Source: Natronomonas sp. (GTDB lineage Archaea > Halobacteriota > Halobacteria > Halobacteriales > Haloarculaceae). From it: a DNA stretch of 8,524 nucleotides. Positions 5,693-8,524 of this stretch are shown here, one piece after another. The stretch spans positions 1 to 8,524 of the forward strand of contig SLIW01000018.1 of NCBI GenBank assembly GCA_007135435.1. Reading direction: 5' to 3'. The translations under genes and the position numbers were made by a program. The notes below the pieces were generated by a model. It had not been told where the DNA came from. It was given only the letters and a program-made list of their open reading frames with translations, and did not search any database. Every line of letters begins with the position of its first letter. The first letter of the stretch is position 1.

Positions 5693-6928
5693 ATGAGCGA
5701 CCACTACGACGTCGCGATCGCGGGGGCGGGGCCTGCCGGCGCGCAGTGCGCCCGCGACGTCGCCAGGCGGGGCTACGAGGTCGTCGTGCTGGAGACGGAG
5801 CCGGAGGACGACTTCCCCCGCCAGAGCAACAAGTCGACCGGCGGGACGTTCCCGTCGATGATGACCTCGTTCAACGTCCCCGACGAGGTCGTGATGCAGT
5901 TCACCGACGCGGTGGTCCTCGAGTCGCCGAACGAGCACTACGTCCAGGACCAGCCCGGCGCCGTCCTCGACTTCGCCGCGTTCAAGCTGTTCCTCGTCGA
6001 GGACGGCCGCCAGGAGGGCGCCGAGTATCGCTTCGACGCGCGCGTCTCGCAGCCGATCCTCGACGACGACGGCACGCCGATCGGCGTCCGGTACAACGGC
6101 GACGAGGAGGTCTACGCGGACGTCATCGTCGACGCGACCGGCCCGGCGGCGCCGCTGGCGAAGAAGCTGGACGTCTGCAACCTGCAGCGCGACAAGCAGG
6201 CCATCGGCATCGAGTACGAGTTCGAGGGCCTCGACCTCGACCACGACGGGTACGCGGACCTCCACGACGCGATGATGCTGCGGCTCGACCACGAGTACGC
6301 GCCCGGCGGCTACTCGTGGCTCTTCCACACCGGCGAGGACACGGCCAAGGTGGGGCTGTGCTACGTCCAGAACGACAGCTACCAGCGGTACGCCGAGACC
6401 GACCGGACGATCGACGGCTACCTCGAGCACTGGCTGGAGACCGACCCGCGGCTGGCCGACGCCGAGCGCATCGACGGCAAGCAGTCCCATCGGGGGTCGG
6501 CGCACATCCAGCCCCCGAAGGACCTCAGCACGGACAGCTTCGTCGCCATCGGCGACACGGTCCCGACGATCGACCCCCTGTGGGGCGAGGGCATCCACAA
6601 GGGGATGCGCTCCGCCCGGGCCGCGGCGATCACGATCGACCAGTGCTTCACGGGGACCGAGCGGGACACCTCCGCCGAGGCGATGTCGCTGTACGACGAC
6701 CTGTGGCACTCCGAGGTCGCCCCCGACATGGACAAGCGCCTCTTCATGACGCACATGCTGTACCTCGCGCCGAACGACCGCTACGACATCCTGATGCGCG
6801 ACCTCGCGGCGCTCGACGACGACACGCTCTCCAAGGCGAACGCGGGTAACAAGCTGGCCATCGCGCGACTGCTCCATCTCCGCGACATCCCCATGCTCAA
6901 GGAGTTCGCGAAGGTCTGGTACACCTAG
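5693..6928 (+). CDS. Geranylgeranyl reductase family FAD-dependent oxidoreductase
   Basis: This 411-aa flavoprotein has the Rossmann FAD motif GAGPAG (11-16), a mid-protein DATG (147-150) and the second FAD motif IGDTVPTIDPLWGEGI (286-301). The segment PGGYSWLFHTGEDTAKVG (204-221) is the substrate-pocket signature of archaeal geranylgeranyl reductases, which saturate isoprenoid double bonds of membrane lipids or quinone side chains. The cysteine of the usual CGG motif is replaced: the protein reads K47-S48-T49-G50-G51. No membrane helix is seen; attachment to the membrane would be peripheral. It follows the quinone-linked Fe-S protein on the same strand, so menaquinone side-chain reduction or an ETF-QO/FixC-like role are alternatives to archaeol synthesis. 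Haloarchaea carry several paralogues, so I give no gene symbol. Confidence 0.82.
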   Translation: MSDHYDVAIAGAGPAGAQCARDVARRGYEVVVLETEPEDDFPRQSNKSTGGTFPSMMTSFNVPDEVVMQFTDAVVLESPNEHYVQDQPGAVLDFAAFKLFLVEDGRQEGAEYRFDARVSQPILDDDGTPIGVRYNGDEEVYADVIVDATGPAAPLAKKLDVCNLQRDKQAIGIEYEFEGLDLDHDGYADLHDAMMLRLDHEYAPGGYSWLFHTGEDTAKVGLCYVQNDSYQRYAETDRTIDGYLEHWLETDPRLADAERIDGKQSHRGSAHIQPPKDLSTDSFVAIGDTVPTIDPLWGEGIHKGMRSARAAAITIDQCFTGTERDTSAEAMSLYDDLWHSEVAPDMDKRLFMTHMLYLAPNDRYDILMRDLAALDDDTLSKANAGNKLAIARLLHLRDIPMLKEFAKVWYT

Positions 6929-6932
6929 GCAC

Positions 6933-6971
6933 CCGAACGGGCGAACGGGTGAACGGACGAATCGGTGGACG
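6933..6971 (+). repeat. Short octamer repeat (NNGAACGG) after the GGR-family gene
   Basis: Three exact 8-base units of form NNGAACGG (6933-6940, 6941-6948, 6949-6956) are followed by two decayed copies (ACGAATCGG, TGGACGG). It lies within the gap between two converging genes and codes for nothing recognisable. It looks like a small slippage-generated repeat. Confidence 0.5.
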
Positions 6972-6993
6972 GGCCGCGTCGGAAGAAGTGTCA

Positions 6994-7008
6994 GGGACGA
7001 TACGTCCC
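6994..7008. terminator. Hairpin between convergent genes
   Basis: GGGACG-ATA-CGTCCC is a perfect 6-bp stem with a 3-base loop. It lies between the stop of the GGR-family gene (6928) and the stop of the minus-strand membrane-protein gene (7047), a natural place for a bidirectional 3'-end structure. There is no adjacent T-run, so intrinsic termination is uncertain. Confidence 0.35.
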
Positions 7009-7046
7009 GTGACGGGAGACAGGCCGGAACGCCACAGCCCGGGACG

Positions 7047-7526
7047 TCACGCTTCGAGTTCGACCAGCACCGGGTAGAGGACGCCGAGGACGAGGCCATA
7101 GACGAGGTGGCCGACGAGGACGGGGACATCGATCGCCGGAACCGCCACGTCCCCCACAGACCGGACCCGCAACCAGAGGGGCGCGACGAGGACTGCCCCG
7201 ACGACCCAGAGGACGAACCCGTAGGCGAGACCGACGATCCCGCCGCTCGCCGGGCGGGCTGCCCACACGGAACCGCGCGCCGTCGACGCGATCGCGCTGT
7301 ACCCGACGCCGAAGGCGACACCGAACCCGAGGTGAAACAGCCAGCCGAGGCCCCGGGAGTCCACGCCGAACATCGCGGCAACGGCCGCCATCGCACCCGT
7401 GTCCGCGACGACCGCGCCGAAGACGATGGCGGCGAGGAGGCCGCTGATGGCGCCGGTCTGCCAGTGGTCGCCGACCGATCCGCGTTCCACCGCTCCCGAC
7501 CCGGCCTCCTGGCTCCCCCACGCCAT
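7047..7526 (-). CDS. Small four-helix membrane protein, function unknown, with internal two-fold repeat
   Basis: This 159-aa protein is mostly hydrophobic, with about four helices (24-50, 61-81, 96-118, 134-155) and a polar N-terminus of about 20 residues. It shows an internal duplication: GAISGL (25-30) matches GGIVGL (95-100), and HLGFGVAFGVGY (65-76) matches HLVYGLVLGVLY (140-151). Each half therefore contributes a helical hairpin ending in a His-Leu-containing helix. ATG 7526 is chosen because a TATA box lies about 36 bases upstream and the longer frame adds an arginine-rich, non-membrane stretch. I do not recognise a named function; it resembles small uncharacterised (DUF) haloarchaeal membrane proteins. 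It is divergent from the Cas4-like gene and convergent with the GGR-family gene. Confidence 0.75.
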   Translation of the reverse strand: MAWGSQEAGSGAVERGSVGDHWQTGAISGLLAAIVFGAVVADTGAMAAVAAMFGVDSRGLGWLFHLGFGVAFGVGYSAIASTARGSVWAARPASGGIVGLAYGFVLWVVGAVLVAPLWLRVRSVGDVAVPAIDVPVLVGHLVYGLVLGVLYPVLVELEA

Positions 7527-7557
7527 GGTGTCGACGGATGGAGGTTGGACGGCCGGC

Positions 7558-7565
7558 GCATAAAG
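7558..7565 (-). promoter_or_regulatory. TATA box for the four-helix membrane protein
   Basis: On the minus strand this reads CTTTATGC, a good haloarchaeal TATA box whose centre is about 36 bases before ATG 7526. It predicts a short leader of about 10 bases. The rest of the 250-base divergent gap (7527-7776) holds no other clear gene or repeat. Confidence 0.6.
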
Positions 7566-7746
7566 CCCGCGAGTCGACCGTCGGTACCCGTCGGTGCCCG
7601 TTCGGCCCCCCGTCGCCAGTCCGCGCCGGCCGTCAGCACCTGTCGACGATCCTCGCCAGTTCTTGACCCCGTCGGCGGTCCCCGTCGACCGTCGTCGGGT
7701 CTGGATACCGGATCCAGCGAGCCGCCGCTCCCCGCCCGGCAGAGGG

Positions 7747-7754
7747 TTCATCTA
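7747..7754 (+). promoter_or_regulatory. Weak promoter of the Cas4-like gene
   Basis: TTCATCTA, after a GGG, is the only AT-rich block upstream and is centred about 26 bases before GTG 7777. It fits a leaderless start at that codon, though the match to a TATA box is modest. Confidence 0.35.
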
Positions 7755-7776
7755 CGAGAGCGCGGCCAGACCACCC

Positions 7777-8430
7777 GTGCACGCGTTCACGGACCTCGCG
7801 ACCGCCGCCTACTGCCCCCGGAAGCTGTACTACCGCTGGCGGGACGACGACTACGACCTGCCGGACCGGGTCGAGGCGGTCCGCCGGCTGGCCTACCGGT
7901 ACGAGGAGTCGCTCGAGGACGAGGTGTCGCTCCGCGACGAGCCCATCGCCGTCACGCCGACGCAGTACCGCGCGAACCTGGGGAGCGCGAAGGCGCGGAT
8001 CGACTGCTGGGAGGACCTCGCTGACCCGCCCGCGCGGGACGTCCTGCTGGAGGGGCGGGACTGCCGCGGGATCGCCCACAAGCTCGTCGGCGACCCGGTC
8101 GTCCCGACGGTCGTCTCCACCGGCGAACCGCCCGACCGTGGGGTCTGGGAACCGCAGTCGGTGCGGGCGACGGCCGCGGCGAAGGCGCTCTCCTGGGAAC
8201 GAGAACGCACCGTCGACCGTGCCTTCGTCGAGTACGCCGCCCACGGGGTGATCCGGGAGGTCGCGATGACGACCCGGCGGAAGGCGAGCTACCGGCGGGC
8301 GCTCCGGACCGTCCAGACGGTCGACGGGCCGCCGCCGCGCCTCCGCGACGACGCTCGGTGTACCGCCTGCGAGTACCAGCCGCGATGTGGAACGAAGACG
8401 CGGTCGCTACGGTCGCGGTTATCACTGTGA
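7777..8430 (+). CDS. Cas4/RecB-like Fe-S protein lacking nuclease active-site residues
   Basis: This is a 217-aa solo Cas4-like protein. C13 (in AAYCPRKLYYR) and C195, C198 and C204 (in CTACEYQPRC) give the one-plus-three cysteine layout that binds a 4Fe-4S cluster in Cas4/AddB-type nucleases. The PD-(D/E)xK core can be aligned but is degenerate. The GxxD motif reads GIAH (H101 for Asp). The ExK strand reads VPTVVSTG (109-116), with Val112 and Ser114 at the Glu and Lys positions. Q127 of the QxxxY-like motif remains. GTG 7777 is preferred: it starts directly on the Cas4 N-terminal signature with a promoter-like block 26 bases upstream, whereas the longer frame adds 61 proline- and arginine-rich residues. 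There are no cas1, cas2 or CRISPR repeats in the window. It is probably a DNA-binding or structural Cas4 derivative rather than a nuclease. Confidence 0.78.
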   Translation: MHAFTDLATAAYCPRKLYYRWRDDDYDLPDRVEAVRRLAYRYEESLEDEVSLRDEPIAVTPTQYRANLGSAKARIDCWEDLADPPARDVLLEGRDCRGIAHKLVGDPVVPTVVSTGEPPDRGVWEPQSVRATAAAKALSWERERTVDRAFVEYAAHGVIREVAMTTRRKASYRRALRTVQTVDGPPPRLRDDARCTACEYQPRCGTKTRSLRSRLSL

Positions 8431-8463
8431 GCGCCCATTCACCGACCAACGAGCATCCGCCGA

Positions 8464-8486
8464 GGGGGCGTCTGGAAGTCGCCCCC
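8464..8486 (+). terminator. Hairpin downstream of the Cas4-like gene
   Basis: GGGGGCG (8464-8470) and CGCCCCC (8480-8486) form a perfect GC-rich 7-bp stem with a 9-base loop, 34 bases after the stop codon. No T-run follows within view, so it may be a 3'-end stabilising structure rather than a terminator. Confidence 0.35.
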
Positions 8487-8497
8487 GAGGCGGTTCT

Positions 8498-8522
8498 CGC
8501 TGGCGAGCGTAGCGAGCCAGCG
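8498..8522. repeat. Second inverted repeat at the window end
   Basis: CGCTGGC (8498-8504) pairs with GCCAGCG (8516-8522) across 11 bases. An alternative pairing, CTCGCT (8496-8501) with AGCGAG (8511-8516), is also possible. Haloarchaeal intergenic DNA often holds such GCGAGC-rich palindromes. The element may continue beyond the window. Confidence 0.4.
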
Positions 8523-8524
8523 TA

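Noticed and set aside
5654..7639. 661-codon open frame on the minus strand opposite the GGR-family gene
   Set aside because: It is antisense to a convincing FAD enzyme, joins low-complexity stretches, and also overlaps the real membrane-protein gene in another frame.
7594..7776. Upstream extension of the Cas4-like frame
   Set aside because: The extra 61 residues are Pro/Arg-rich without similarity to Cas4, and the conserved N-terminus begins right at GTG 7777.
7777..8430. Part of a CRISPR-Cas or defence locus
   Set aside because: No cas1, cas2, effector genes or repeats are visible. Its only neighbour is an unrelated small membrane protein, and the catalytic residues are missing.

Overview
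The base composition (about 70% G+C), the strongly acidic soluble proteins, the near-leaderless starts with AT-rich boxes 25-35 bases upstream, and the gene content all point to a halophilic archaeon (class Halobacteria). The window looks like chromosomal, mostly housekeeping or metabolic DNA. It contains no transposase, integrase, rRNA, tRNA or CRISPR array.

Layout. At the left edge, T-runs on the plus strand (2-19) suggest the end of a gene outside the window. A minus-strand gene (86-682) encodes a 198-aa acidic protein with two helix-turn-helix-like segments, of the haloarchaeal 'conditioned medium-induced protein 4' type. It is divergent from a plus-strand biotin-uptake operon: bioY (878-1468, substrate-binding S component), bioM (1465-2163, ATPase) and bioN (2334-3050, transmembrane T component). 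An 8-bp inverted repeat with a 14-bp spacer just upstream of bioY has the layout of a BirA operator. BioM and BioN are separated by an in-phase 29-bp tandem repeat. Its units carry ATGA stop/start overlaps, forming a possible translational relay between the two genes.

Next comes a structured intergenic segment with two hairpins and a T5 run. It is followed by a 749-aa membrane-bound iron-sulfur oxidoreductase (3269-5518): a NarI-like membrane domain, two 4Fe-4S motifs and two CCG modules. This is the architecture of electron-transfer-flavoprotein:menaquinone oxidoreductases, and the first CCG module has lost its cluster cysteines. A FAD-dependent geranylgeranyl-reductase-family protein (5693-6928) follows on the same strand with its own likely promoter. 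These two genes plausibly belong to quinone or isoprenoid redox metabolism.

At the right end, a small four-helix membrane protein on the minus strand (7047-7526), with an internal two-fold repeat, is divergent from a Cas4/RecB-like protein (7777-8430). That protein keeps the four iron-sulfur cysteines but lacks the nuclease catalytic residues. The window closes with two short hairpins.

The points most worth following up are the 29-bp stop/start relay between bioM and bioN, the apparently nuclease-dead Cas4-like protein, the one-sided loss of cysteines in the CCG protein, and the BirA-like operator.
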